Shown here: in pieces, positions 8,894 through 16,617 of the stretch
Position numbering within the stretch: the first letter of the stretch is position 1
Layout of the letters: every line of letters begins with the position of its first letter
NCBI GenBank assembly: GCA_041477005.1
Contig: JBGOUJ010000013.1
Coordinates: forward strand, 1 to 32,409
DNA: 32,409 nt
Direction: 5' to 3'
Source: JBGOUJ01 sp041477005
GTDB taxonomy: Bacteria > Acidobacteriota > Terriglobia > Bryobacterales > JACQDG01
Notes under the pieces: model-generated
The model's database searches: none
What the model was told of the DNA's origin: nothing
Seen by the model: only the letters and a program-made list of their open reading frames with translations
Translations under genes and position numbers: made by a program

Positions 8894-9181
8894 TCAGGCG
8901 TTGCCGCGCGGCGCCGCCTCGGTCGCGCCCAGGCGCTCCAACAGTGTGCAGGACCCGGGCGAAGTGGCAAGAAGCAGCATTTCTCCCCGCACGATCACCA
9001 CAAACAGAACATGCTGGCCGGTAAGCGGTTTGTGGGAAAGCACCTGAATGTCGGCCCCCTTGCCTCCGCGGGTTATGCCCGCAACCCTCAGGAATTGCCG
9101 GCGTTTCAGAAACCACACCGCAGCCACCAGCCCGCCTAGCACGACTGTGATAGCCAAAAACTGGGAGACCGTGGAGTCCAT
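8894..9181 (-). CDS. fliO: Flagellar biosynthesis protein FliO
   Basis: FliO is a small membrane protein that helps FliP assemble. The 95 residues contain one N-terminal membrane helix (FLAITVVLGGLVAAVWFL) and a short beta-rich cytoplasmic domain (ADIQVLSHKPLTGQHVLFVV) typical of the family. It stands immediately before fliP. Confidence 0.85.
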   Translation of the reverse strand: MDSTVSQFLAITVVLGGLVAAVWFLKRRQFLRVAGITRGGKGADIQVLSHKPLTGQHVLFVVIVRGEMLLLATSPGSCTLLERLGATEAAPRGNA

Positions 9182-9215
9182 ATTGCCTTGGGCAGTTCTA
9201 CCAGGCCGGATGCGG

Positions 9216-9494
9216 TCAGTCCGCGTCTTCGGCTTCGAGCAGCGTCACTTCGAAGTCCGCCAGCTCGCCGGAGCAGACCACGCGACCCCATCCCAATCGC
9301 ACACCGTTCACATAAAGGGCCAGGTCCGAGCCTGCCTTCCGGTCCAGTTTCAGAAGCGCACCAGCGTCCAGCGCCATAATCTCTCGCGCTGTCATACTCA
9401 TTTCGCCGAGCACGATTTCCGAAGGAAGTGAAATATCGGCGAGCGGAGCCATGCGCGCAAAGGGATCGCTCCCGGCTGCATCCCGGTCCGTCAT
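9216..9494 (-). CDS. fliN: FliN/SpoA-domain protein (copy 2, short form)
   Basis: This 92-residue protein is essentially a single SpoA domain: DISLPSEIVLGEMSMTAREI, then ALDAGALLKLDRKAGSDLAL and a C-terminal strand with VRLGWGRVVCSGELADFEVT. It resembles FliN but lacks the longer acidic N-terminus and C-terminal tail of the copy at 1159-1548. It sits between flgD and fliO. It could be an additional C-ring subunit that pairs with FliM or with the other FliN, or an alternative switch component. Confidence 0.82.
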   Translation of the reverse strand: MTDRDAAGSDPFARMAPLADISLPSEIVLGEMSMTAREIMALDAGALLKLDRKAGSDLALYVNGVRLGWGRVVCSGELADFEVTLLEAEDAD

Positions 9495-9527
9495 GAGGTC
9501 ACGGCCGTCCTGGAGCGCATGTCCGCG

Positions 9528-9836
9528 TCAAGGTGTTGGCGTGGTGGCGCCGCTCGAACCGGAATTTTGTCCCGGTTGGGCTTGCACCAGTTTGTCAAAA
9601 TCCGCATGGATCGCCGTTAACTGCTCGAGCTGGGAGAATTGCGTGAGCTGAGTGACGAACTGCATGCCGTCCATCGGCTGCAGCGGATTCTGGTTTTGAA
9701 TCTGCGCTACCAGCAACTTCAGAAACACGTCTTGAGAGGCTGAAGGATCAGCCAAGTTGGTCGGGGCAGCAGGCGTGCCACCCGTGCCACCGGAGCTGGT
9801 CGTGCCAGTCGGCGGTATTGCGGTAATGGATGTCAT
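9528..9836 (-). CDS. flgD: Hook-cap scaffold protein FlgD (minimal form)
   Basis: FlgD caps the growing hook. The diagnostic N-terminal segment is present at about residues 34-72 (QDVFLKLLVAQIQNQNPLQP, then MDGMQFVTQLTQFSQLEQL). The protein is only 102 residues long, against roughly 220 or more for the full form. It ends shortly after this segment in a Gly/Ser/Thr/Pro tail, so the Tudor/FnIII-like C-terminal domains are missing. Its start overlaps the stop of fliK by four bases (ATGA). Confidence 0.88.
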   Translation of the reverse strand: MTSITAIPPTGTTSSGGTGGTPAAPTNLADPSASQDVFLKLLVAQIQNQNPLQPMDGMQFVTQLTQFSQLEQLTAIHADFDKLVQAQPGQNSGSSGATTPTP

Positions 9837-11704
9837 AGGTCAACTCCCTGTTCACTGGCGTCCGTCGTTGCATCACCTCGCACTCCAAGTTCCACCCAGC
9901 GCGAAGCGTTCCGCCGCGATCGGGGCGCGGCCGGGCGTGGATTCTCCTCGCGGGATCGAAACTGCCGCGAATCGGGTTGCGCCTGGCTTTGATTCTCTCC
10001 TCCGCTGGCCTGCGAAAGCGCCGGCAGCTCCGCCTCGGCCGCGAAGCCGGTGTGCCGCAGAGCCGTCACCAGCTCCGAAACGCCCTCCTGAAGCTGCTTC
10101 GCCACCGGTTGGTTCTCGGTATGAATGGTCACCTGCATGTCGCCGCTCGACTTCATAATGCGCACTTGCACATCCAGGTCGCTGCCCGGGTCGGCTCGCC
10201 AACTGATCTGGCGGATGGGTGTAAGCGTGTCCTGAAGCGACTTCAAATCCTGAACGCGCTGCAGGGATTCCGGCAGCTCCGGCATTGCAGTACTCAGCTT
10301 CAAATCCGGCGGGGGTGAGAGTCGGGCGGAGGGCGCCGGATCGCCGGGGATCGGCTCCGCCGCATATAGATGCCAAGGTTTGTCGGCGACGGTCTCCGTC
10401 TTTGTCATTTCGACACGTTCCGATCGGGATTGCTCTTCCGGCAAGGCCTTTTCGCCTTGTACATCAATTTGGGGACGCCCGCCCGGGCTCGGCTCCGGGC
10501 CCTGCTCCCCCGCTTCACTGCCTATCAAGGGCGGTATAGCTGCCGCAGCGGCAGGAGCCTTGGGGGGCGTGTTCGGTCCCGGCGCCGTGGAGACGCCTGG
10601 GGACCCGTCGTCTGCCGCCGTGAGGCGCCAGCCACCCACCCGCTCCGGGGCTTGCTCGGAAGATTCGGCGCTCATCTGGGCCGATATGGCTGGCGGCGCT
10701 TCAACGGCCTCGCCTGGGGGGCCGTTCTTGAGCGCCGTGAGCCGCAACAGGACCGCCAGATTTGCCTCCACACTCCGGGGCGTTTGCGAGCTCAGCTCAG
10801 CTTCGGCGGTTGGAAACAGGTCCATAAAGCCCATTTGTGAAAAAGCCTGTGGCATTGGCCTGGCCACTGTCTCTCCCGCCTGTGCCCCGGCCCCTGCTGT
10901 GGTAGGCGGCAGTGTTCCGATTATTCCCCCCGTTGCGTCCAGCACCTGCACCGCCTGATCCAAGCGCCGTTCGGAATCGTGCGCCGAATCCTTCTCAGCC
11001 GCCTGAGCCGTTGCCTTCATCAGGCGCAGTATGGATGCCGTCGCCGAAAAAGCGTTCGCGAGCGTGTTTGGAGAAGCGCCCCCTGCCGTGGGCGGCGCGA
11101 GAAGCGCGTTCCCGACCTCGATCTTGATCGTTTCTGACAGCGACTCGGCTTCGGCCATCGAAGTCGGGGGCGGCGTCGATTTCTCGACTGTTTCTCCTTT
11201 TGCCGTCAGCGCTTGCGCCGTCTGATCCGTGCGCGCCCCGGGATCGTGAGCAGGAATCGCCTGCTTCGCCCCCCCATTCGCCGTCTCGATCGTCTCTGGC
11301 GATGGCTGTGTCCCTTCCGCCCGCCCTCCGGTTCCTGCCGTCGGCAATGTTCCGATTCCACCCTCTGTTGTCTTCTGCGCTTCCGCCTCGTGATCCGCGC
11401 CCTTTGCGGAATCATGAGCCGGCTCTGTTTCAGCCGCCTGCGGCCGCCGCGTTCCGGCAAACCCGTGCTGCTGCACCGGCGCCGCATACGGGAACGCAAA
11501 CTTTTTCTCTTCTTCTGGCTCGCGATTCTGCCCGGCCCGTCCAGCCCTCTGCCCGCTGTCTTCTTCGGCCGCCCCGTTCGATGCCAGCATGGATGCACGA
11601 AATGTCTCTGCCGCAGCCTCACCTCGGGGGGCAGGCGAAATGGGCGGGCGCTGCAGCGAGTCCGGCGAGACCGGCGACAACGAATTTGCAATCAGGAAAT
11701 CCAT
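9833..11704 (-). CDS. fliK: Hook-length control protein FliK
   Basis: FliK measures the hook and triggers the FlhB switch. The 623-residue protein has a long Ala/Pro/Glu/Thr-rich, probably disordered ruler region, and a C-terminal domain at about residues 490-580 (LDVQVRIMKSSGDMQVTIHT, then ENQPVAKQLQEGVSELVTAL), which is the conserved FliK C-terminal pattern. The ruler contains degenerate internal repeats near residues 93-145, 145-200 and 232-280, each starting around AHDS/AHDP; two of them share GGIGTLP/GGIIGTLP. It is the first gene of the minus-strand run and is divergent from flgF. Confidence 0.85.
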   Translation of the reverse strand: MDFLIANSLSPVSPDSLQRPPISPAPRGEAAAETFRASMLASNGAAEEDSGQRAGRAGQNREPEEEKKFAFPYAAPVQQHGFAGTRRPQAAETEPAHDSAKGADHEAEAQKTTEGGIGTLPTAGTGGRAEGTQPSPETIETANGGAKQAIPAHDPGARTDQTAQALTAKGETVEKSTPPPTSMAEAESLSETIKIEVGNALLAPPTAGGASPNTLANAFSATASILRLMKATAQAAEKDSAHDSERRLDQAVQVLDATGGIIGTLPPTTAGAGAQAGETVARPMPQAFSQMGFMDLFPTAEAELSSQTPRSVEANLAVLLRLTALKNGPPGEAVEAPPAISAQMSAESSEQAPERVGGWRLTAADDGSPGVSTAPGPNTPPKAPAAAAAIPPLIGSEAGEQGPEPSPGGRPQIDVQGEKALPEEQSRSERVEMTKTETVADKPWHLYAAEPIPGDPAPSARLSPPPDLKLSTAMPELPESLQRVQDLKSLQDTLTPIRQISWRADPGSDLDVQVRIMKSSGDMQVTIHTENQPVAKQLQEGVSELVTALRHTGFAAEAELPALSQASGGENQSQAQPDSRQFRSREENPRPAAPRSRRNASRWVELGVRGDATTDASEQGVDL

Positions 11705-11720
11705 TGCAGCCTAACCCCGC

Positions 11721-11737
11721 TGCAATCGGATCTCCAG
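11721..11737 (-). promoter_or_regulatory. Weak sigma-54-like box before fliK
   Basis: The minus strand reads CTGGAGATCCGATTGCA. The -12 element TTGCA is perfect and GG lies at the right distance, but CAC after GG is missing. The implied start would be only about six bases before the fliK ATG, so it may be a chance match. The rest of the 223-base fliK-flgF gap contains no gene. Confidence 0.2.
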
Positions 11738-11896
11738 TTCTCGTGCTGTTGTTTCCACCCAGCCGGTCCGCCAAAGACAAGAATCCGATCACCGCCCCGG
11801 GAAGCAGGGCCAGAAATTGGCGCGCGCCGGCGCGGCTTTCCCGCCTAACCCGCTGTGAATCGGTCGCGCTGGTGGCTCTCGGCCGCTTTTCACCGA

Positions 11897-11913
11897 GCGG
11901 CCCGCGGCGTGCA
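11897..11913 (+). promoter_or_regulatory. Possible sigma-54 box before flgF
   Basis: The sequence GCGGCCCGCGGCGTGCA has GGC and TGCA at sigma-54 spacing, although the T expected before GGC is a C. The predicted start is about four bases before the flgF ATG. No Shine-Dalgarno sequence precedes flgF, which would suit a nearly leaderless message. The match is GC-rich and could be chance. Confidence 0.22.
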
Positions 11914-11927
11914 ATGACCCCTCCGTT

Positions 11928-12668
11928 ATGGATCCACTGACAGCCATTGCCGCCAGCGGGCTACGTGCTCGGATGGAAGCTCTCGACTTGCTCGCTAACA
12001 ATCTGGCAAATGGTTCGACGCAAGGCTACAAGGCCGATCGAGAAATCTACAACCTCTATGTAGGAGCGGATGCTGGAGCGGGCGATTCCGGCAATGTCGC
12101 CCTGTCGCCCCTTATCGAGGGTTCCTGGATCGACTTTGCCCAAGGCACGCTCCAGTCCACCGGCAATCCGCTCAACGTTGCGCTTTCCGGGCGAGGGTTC
12201 TTCGTGGCGAAAGCGAAGGACGGCCCTGTTTACACGCGCAACGGCTCGCTTCAGGTGTCCGGCGACGGCACACTGCTCGCGCCCGAAGGATATCCGCTGC
12301 TCGATGCCGCAGGCCGTACCGTCAAAATCAACCCGGAGCGCTCTTTCGACGTGAGCCGCGACGGCTCGGTAGTGCAGGAAGGCGAGACGGTGGGCAAACT
12401 TGCGGTCGTGCAGTTCGCAAATTCTGCTGCGCTCTCCAAGCGGGGGTCGAGCTACTTCGTCAACGCCAATCGCACGGAAAAGCCGGCGCCCGCCCCAGGC
12501 GTCGAGATCCACCAGGGCAAGGTGGAAAGCTCCAACGTCTCTTCAGCAGAGGCCGCCGTGCGTCTTGTAACTGTGATGCGGCACTTCGAGATGTTGCAAA
12601 AGGCCATAGCCCAAGCCGGGGACATGGGCCGCCGCGCCATCCAGGAAGTGGCCAAGGTCGGTCCGTAG
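11928..12668 (+). CDS. flgF: Flagellar basal-body rod protein FlgF
   Basis: FlgF is a proximal rod subunit. The 246 residues carry the N-terminal rod motif (LDLLANNLANGSTQGYKADR), the middle GTLQSTGNPLNVALSGRGFF segment shared by rod/hook proteins, and the C-terminal coiled region (GKVESSNVSSAEAAVRLVTV). It is distinguished from FlgG by weaker similarity to the distal-rod consensus and by its position just before flgG. It starts the + operon and has no obvious ribosome binding site. Confidence 0.88.
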   Translation: MDPLTAIAASGLRARMEALDLLANNLANGSTQGYKADREIYNLYVGADAGAGDSGNVALSPLIEGSWIDFAQGTLQSTGNPLNVALSGRGFFVAKAKDGPVYTRNGSLQVSGDGTLLAPEGYPLLDAAGRTVKINPERSFDVSRDGSVVQEGETVGKLAVVQFANSAALSKRGSSYFVNANRTEKPAPAPGVEIHQGKVESSNVSSAEAAVRLVTVMRHFEMLQKAIAQAGDMGRRAIQEVAKVGP

Positions 12669-12687
12669 GAGAAAGGGAGATAGAACC

Positions 12688-13479
12688 ATGATCCGCGCAC
12701 TTTACAGCGCCGCCAGCGGCATGACCGCGCAGCAGAACAACGTGGACAACATCGCGCATAACCTCGCCAACGCCAATACGGCGGGATTCAAGTCGCGCCG
12801 GGCGCAGTTTCAGGACCTGCTTTACCAGAACCTGGTGCAACCGGGCGCGATGGCAAGCCAGCAATCGGCCGTGCCCACCGGCCTCCAGATCGGCTTAGGC
12901 ACGCGCACTGCCTCGAATGAAATCATCTTTTCGCAGGGCAACTTCAGCGCCACCAGTAATCCTCTCGATCTGGTCATCCAGGGCCGGGGCTTCTTTCAGG
13001 TCCGGCGCCCGAACGGCGAGATCGCTTTCACGCGAGCCGGCGCGTTCCACCAGGACCGTGACGGAAACCTTGTGACCTCCGACGGCGATCTGATGGATCC
13101 GCAGATTGTCATCCCATCCGACTCCCAGTCGATCACCGTGGCGCCGGACGGCACCGTAACCTACACCCAGCCGGGACAGACGAACGCCCAGGTAGCCGGC
13201 CAGGTCCAGCTAGTCAATTTCGCCAACCCCGCGGGTTTGAACAGCCTCGGCCGGAGCCTCTACCAGCCGACGGACGCTTCGGGCGATCCGGTGATCGGCA
13301 ACCCCGGCGGCCAGGAAGGGCTCGGTTCTCTGCTACAGGGTTACACCGAGCAGTCCAACGTGAGCGTGGTCGACGAGTTCGTCAACTTGATCGTCAGCCA
13401 GCGAGCTTACGAGGCCAATTCCAAGGTGGTCAAAGCGGCTGATGACATGTACCAACAGGTCAATAACCTGACACGATGA
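12688..13479 (+). CDS. flgG: Flagellar distal rod protein FlgG
   Basis: FlgG forms the distal rod. The 263 residues are the standard length and show all family signatures: N-terminal VDNIAHNLANANTAGFKSRR, central TSNPLDLVIQGRGFFQV, and C-terminal GYTEQSNVSVVDEFVNLIVS plus QRAYEANSKVVKAADDMYQ. A GGGAGA ribosome binding site precedes the ATG. Its stop overlaps the start of flgA by four bases (ATGA). Confidence 0.97.
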   Translation: MIRALYSAASGMTAQQNNVDNIAHNLANANTAGFKSRRAQFQDLLYQNLVQPGAMASQQSAVPTGLQIGLGTRTASNEIIFSQGNFSATSNPLDLVIQGRGFFQVRRPNGEIAFTRAGAFHQDRDGNLVTSDGDLMDPQIVIPSDSQSITVAPDGTVTYTQPGQTNAQVAGQVQLVNFANPAGLNSLGRSLYQPTDASGDPVIGNPGGQEGLGSLLQGYTEQSNVSVVDEFVNLIVSQRAYEANSKVVKAADDMYQQVNNLTR

Positions 13480-14402
13480 TTCTGATGTTGCTGATGCTCT
13501 CGGCGGCGTCGCAACCGGCCTGCATCCCGGTCGATGGAGAGCGCATTTACACAGCGGATCTGGCCCGCGAGATCCCTTCGCTCGCAGCGCTTCCGAGCCG
13601 CACGGCGCTCGGCTACGCGCCCGCACCCGGCGCCCGCCGCGTTATACGAGCCGCCGAGCTGCAACGCTTCTTCGGCCCGCGTGGCCCGCAACTGCCGGAC
13701 ACGGAACTCTGCGTCGAGCGTGCCACACAGTCTCTGGACCGCGCAGGCATCCTCGATGCCATGCGCGCGGCGCTCGGCGGCCGGGCGGCATCGCTGGAGG
13801 TCGTTGACTGGAGCCACGATCTGGTTCCCCGTGGCAGCCTGCAGTTTCCGCTGTCAGGCCTCCGTGCCGCCCCCCACGAGGTGGAGCCGGCGCTCTGGCA
13901 GGGCTGGGTTGTAACGCGGGAAGGCAGGCGCTATCCCATATCCGCCCACGTGCGGATCAGCGTGGAATCCGTCCGCTGGGTCGCGCAACAGGAGCTGAAA
14001 GCGGGGATTCCCATCCTGCCGCAGGCCGTGCGTACGGAAACCGTTTCAACGAGCCTCCCCCTTCGGTCACAGGCGCTCGAGTCGGCGGCTGTCACCGGCC
14101 GCGTTCCCCGGCGCACGATTGCGGCAGGGTCGGCGGTCCAGCCGGACATGCTGGACGCCGCTCCCGAAGTCGGCACGGGGGAAACCGTTCGTGTGGAGGC
14201 GAGGTCCGGCTCGGTGGTCCTGAAACTGGAAGGCATCTCGCAAACCAAGGGGCGCCGTGGCGACATCGTAATGGTGAGGACCGCTTGGAACGGACGGCAC
14301 ATCCGGGCACGGGTCACGGGGCCCGGTAGCGCCGAGGCCGTCGGCCCTGTTGCAGGTGGCCCCACGGCCACTCGGCTCGCCGCTACCGAGCCGCGACCAT
14401 AA
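13476..14402 (+). CDS. flgA: P-ring assembly chaperone FlgA
   Basis: FlgA is the periplasmic chaperone for P-ring assembly by FlgI. The N-terminus is a short signal sequence (ILMLLMLSAASQPACIP). The C-terminal SAF/ChapFlgA part is recognisable in GRVPRRTIAAGSAVQPDMLD and VRVEARSGSVVLKLEGISQT followed by KGRRGDIVMV. At 308 residues it is longer than the roughly 220 of enteric FlgA, with a larger poorly conserved N-terminal half. The last residues (TEPRP) and the stop codon are encoded inside a dispersed repeat, so the end of the protein may have been altered by that element. Confidence 0.85.
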   Translation: MILMLLMLSAASQPACIPVDGERIYTADLAREIPSLAALPSRTALGYAPAPGARRVIRAAELQRFFGPRGPQLPDTELCVERATQSLDRAGILDAMRAALGGRAASLEVVDWSHDLVPRGSLQFPLSGLRAAPHEVEPALWQGWVVTREGRRYPISAHVRISVESVRWVAQQELKAGIPILPQAVRTETVSTSLPLRSQALESAAVTGRVPRRTIAAGSAVQPDMLDAAPEVGTGETVRVEARSGSVVLKLEGISQTKGRRGDIVMVRTAWNGRHIRARVTGPGSAEAVGPVAGGPTATRLAATEPRP

Positions 14403-14412
14403 GGGAGCGGTT
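14386..14412 (+). repeat. Dispersed REP-like repeat, copy 1
   Basis: A 27-base element, CCGAGCCGCGACC followed by ATAAGGGAGCGGTT, matches a second copy at 17257-17283 at 25 of 27 positions. The ends CCGC and GCGG can pair, giving an imperfect hairpin. This copy contains the TAA stop of flgA and fills part of the 34-base flgA-flgH gap. Similar elements are, from memory, frequent in Solibacter-type acidobacterial genomes. Confidence 0.6.
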
Positions 14413-14436
14413 ACTGCGCCGTAAGGAAGAACCATC

Positions 14437-15156
14437 ATGCGAAAAGCGCTTATTTGTTCTTGCCTGACCCTGCTGGGGCTGAACCAGCCTGCGGCGCCCG
14501 CACGCGGCAAACATGACAACAAATCGGAAGGCAAGCAGCAGGCCGCCGCGAGCCCGCTGGACCAGTACATTCGCGACGCCCAGAGCCGGGCCTCCCAGAA
14601 GGGGAACACGCCGGGCGCCGTCTGGTTCCCTTCGGCGCCGCTGGCCGATCTCGGCAGGGACCTTCGGGCGCGTTTCATCGACGACGTGGTAACGGTTCAG
14701 GTCGTGGAGCGCGCCACGGCCACCGCCACCGGCGCGGTCAAGTCGCAGCGCAAGTCCTCGCTCCAGGGCTCCATCAACGCCATCGGCGGAATTACTCGGG
14801 CCAAAGGGCCGCTGGCAAACCTGGCCAATCTGCAATCGCAGTCCGCTCTGGACGGCGCCGCCTCGACCAGCCGCGAAACCACCGCCAGCACGGTCCTCAC
14901 CGGACGCGTCACCCAGGTGCTGCCCAACGGCAACCTCGTCATCGAGGCGACCAAGGACGTCCTGGTGAACTCGGAAAAGCAGCTTGTCACGCTGCGTGGC
15001 ATCGCCCGGCCTGTGGACCTGACCTCGACCAATGTTGTGCGCTCCGACCAACTGGCTCAACTGGAGGTGCGCATCAATGGCAAAGGAGTGGTCGCCGATG
15101 CCACCCGCCGCCCGTTCATTCTTTATCGGATTCTCATGGGGTTGCTTCCCTTCTGA
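14437..15156 (+). CDS. flgH: Flagellar L-ring protein FlgH
   Basis: FlgH forms the outer-membrane L ring. The 239 residues have an N-terminal hydrophobic signal (ALICSCLTLLGLNQPA) and the family core: RFIDDVVTVQVVERATATAT, then TGRVTQVLPNGNLVIEATKD and GIARPVDLTSTNVVRSDQLA. FlgH is usually a lipoprotein, but no convincing lipobox is present; the only cysteines lie at residues 7 and 9, too close to the N-terminus. It precedes flgI by 16 bases. Confidence 0.93.
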   Translation: MRKALICSCLTLLGLNQPAAPARGKHDNKSEGKQQAAASPLDQYIRDAQSRASQKGNTPGAVWFPSAPLADLGRDLRARFIDDVVTVQVVERATATATGAVKSQRKSSLQGSINAIGGITRAKGPLANLANLQSQSALDGAASTSRETTASTVLTGRVTQVLPNGNLVIEATKDVLVNSEKQLVTLRGIARPVDLTSTNVVRSDQLAQLEVRINGKGVVADATRRPFILYRILMGLLPF

Positions 15157-15172
15157 GCCTGGGAGAAAGTGA

Positions 15173-16270
15173 ATGCGCACCTGGTTTAGCCTTCTGCTGG
15201 CCTTGCTGGCGGTTTCGCCGGCGCCGGCGCAGAAAGCTCACATCAAGGATCTCGCCTCGGTCGAGGGGGTACGCGACAATCAACTCGTCGGCTACGGCAT
15301 CGTGGTGGGACTGAACGGCACGGGCGATCGCCGGCAGACCATCTTTTCCGCCCAGAGCCTGACCAACATACTCGCGCGCATGGGCGTCTCGGTGCCCTCC
15401 ACGGCCATCCGGGTCGCCAACACCGCCGCCGTGATGGTCACGGCCAATCTTCCTCCCTTCGCCCAGCCAGGAGGTCGCATCGACATCACCGTATCGGCCA
15501 TCGGGGACGCCACCAGCATCCAGGGCGGAACGCTGATTCTCTCCCCGTTACTAGGTACGGATGGCCAGGTCTTCGCGCTCGCTCAGGGTTCCGTGGTCCT
15601 CGGCGGATTCAGCACGGCAGCGGGCGGCTCGTCGAAAACATTAAATCACCCCACGGCCGGCCGCATCCCCAACGGCGCCATTGTCGAACGCCCCGCCCCG
15701 AGCGTTGTGCCCACGGGCCGCGTGCGCTGGCAGCTCCGCCGCCCTGACTTTACCACTGCCACGCGCATCGCCGACGCCATCAACCAGCACCACGCGGGGT
15801 ATCCGCGCCTGGCCCAGGCCGATACGCCCGGCACGGTGGTGGTTGCGGTGCCCTCGGAATATCGCACTCGCGAGGCGACCTTTATCGCCGAGCTGGAGAC
15901 CCTGTCCGTGGAGACCGCGCAGAGCAACCGCGTCGTAATCAACGAGCGCACCGGCACGATTGTCTTGGGCAGCCAGGTGACTCTTTCGCCGGCCACCGTG
16001 CTCCATGGCCCGTTAGTCGTGGAGATCCAGACGAACTTTGTGGTCTCACAGCCCGGGCCCTTGTCCCAGGGCCAGACGCAGGTGGTGCCCGAGGTCAGCA
16101 TCAAGGCGAACGAAGAAAAGGCCAAGGCCGTGTCCATTCCGCGCGGCGCCACGGTCGAGCAACTGGCCCGCGCCCTCGGGACCATCGGCGCTACCGCTCG
16201 GGATATTATCGCCATCTTGCAGAGCCTGAAAGCCGCCGGCGCGCTCGACGCCGAAGTGGAGGTAATCTGA
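15173..16270 (+). CDS. flgI: Flagellar P-ring protein FlgI
   Basis: FlgI forms the periplasmic P ring around the rod. The 365 residues begin with a cleavable signal peptide (LLLALLAVSPAPAQA-like, residues 7-20) and continue with the diagnostic HIKDLASVEGVRDNQLVGYG, then VVGLNGTGDR. The C-terminus has GATVEQLARALGTIGATARD and IIAILQSLKAAGALDAEVEV. A GGGAGAAAG ribosome binding site supports the start. The stop overlaps the flgJ ATG by one base. Confidence 0.96.
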   Translation: MRTWFSLLLALLAVSPAPAQKAHIKDLASVEGVRDNQLVGYGIVVGLNGTGDRRQTIFSAQSLTNILARMGVSVPSTAIRVANTAAVMVTANLPPFAQPGGRIDITVSAIGDATSIQGGTLILSPLLGTDGQVFALAQGSVVLGGFSTAAGGSSKTLNHPTAGRIPNGAIVERPAPSVVPTGRVRWQLRRPDFTTATRIADAINQHHAGYPRLAQADTPGTVVVAVPSEYRTREATFIAELETLSVETAQSNRVVINERTGTIVLGSQVTLSPATVLHGPLVVEIQTNFVVSQPGPLSQGQTQVVPEVSIKANEEKAKAVSIPRGATVEQLARALGTIGATARDIIAILQSLKAAGALDAEVEVI

Positions 16271-16617
16271 TGAAGCTCGACAGCGTTTCCGGGCTGATCC
16301 CGGCCGCCGCGGGCCAGGCCGCATCGGCACAACCCGCCAAGCAGCAAGCAGACGACAAACTCCGCAAAGCCGCCGTGGATTTTGAAGCGCTCCTGATCGG
16401 CCAACTGCTCAAGTTGGCTGCCGTGTCGGAAAAAGGTGGAATGCTAGGCGCCGGTGAAGATGAGGCTGGCGCCTGCGCGCTCCAAATTGCACTGGAAGGT
16501 CTGGCCCAAGCCGCCAGCGCTAGTGGCGGGCTGGGACTATCCAAGATGATCTTGCAAGGGGTGGCGCAACCCGACTCCCAGCCGCCGGCTGCATCCCGAG
16601 CCGGGGAAGACCTATGA
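16270..16617 (+). CDS. flgJ: Rod-binding protein FlgJ (N-terminal domain only)
   Basis: FlgJ acts as rod cap. This 115-residue protein contains only the rod-binding domain (KAAVDFEALLIGQLLKLAAV at about 36-55, then a GGLGLSKMILQG end at about 86-97). The peptidoglycan-hydrolase domain that is fused to FlgJ in enteric bacteria is absent, as in many other phyla. It overlaps flgI by one base and the next gene by four bases, so all three are probably translated together. Confidence 0.85.
   Translation: MKLDSVSGLIPAAAGQAASAQPAKQQADDKLRKAAVDFEALLIGQLLKLAAVSEKGGMLGAGEDEAGACALQIALEGLAQAASASGGLGLSKMILQGVAQPDSQPPAASRAGEDL

Noticed and set aside
8884..8970. Extended N-terminus for FliP
   Set aside because: It would overlap fliO, and the ATG at 8883 has a good ribosome binding site and starts a typical signal peptide.
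14383..15180. Open frame on the minus strand opposite flgH
   Set aside because: It is the shadow of flgH; its only recognisable piece is the translated dispersed repeat.
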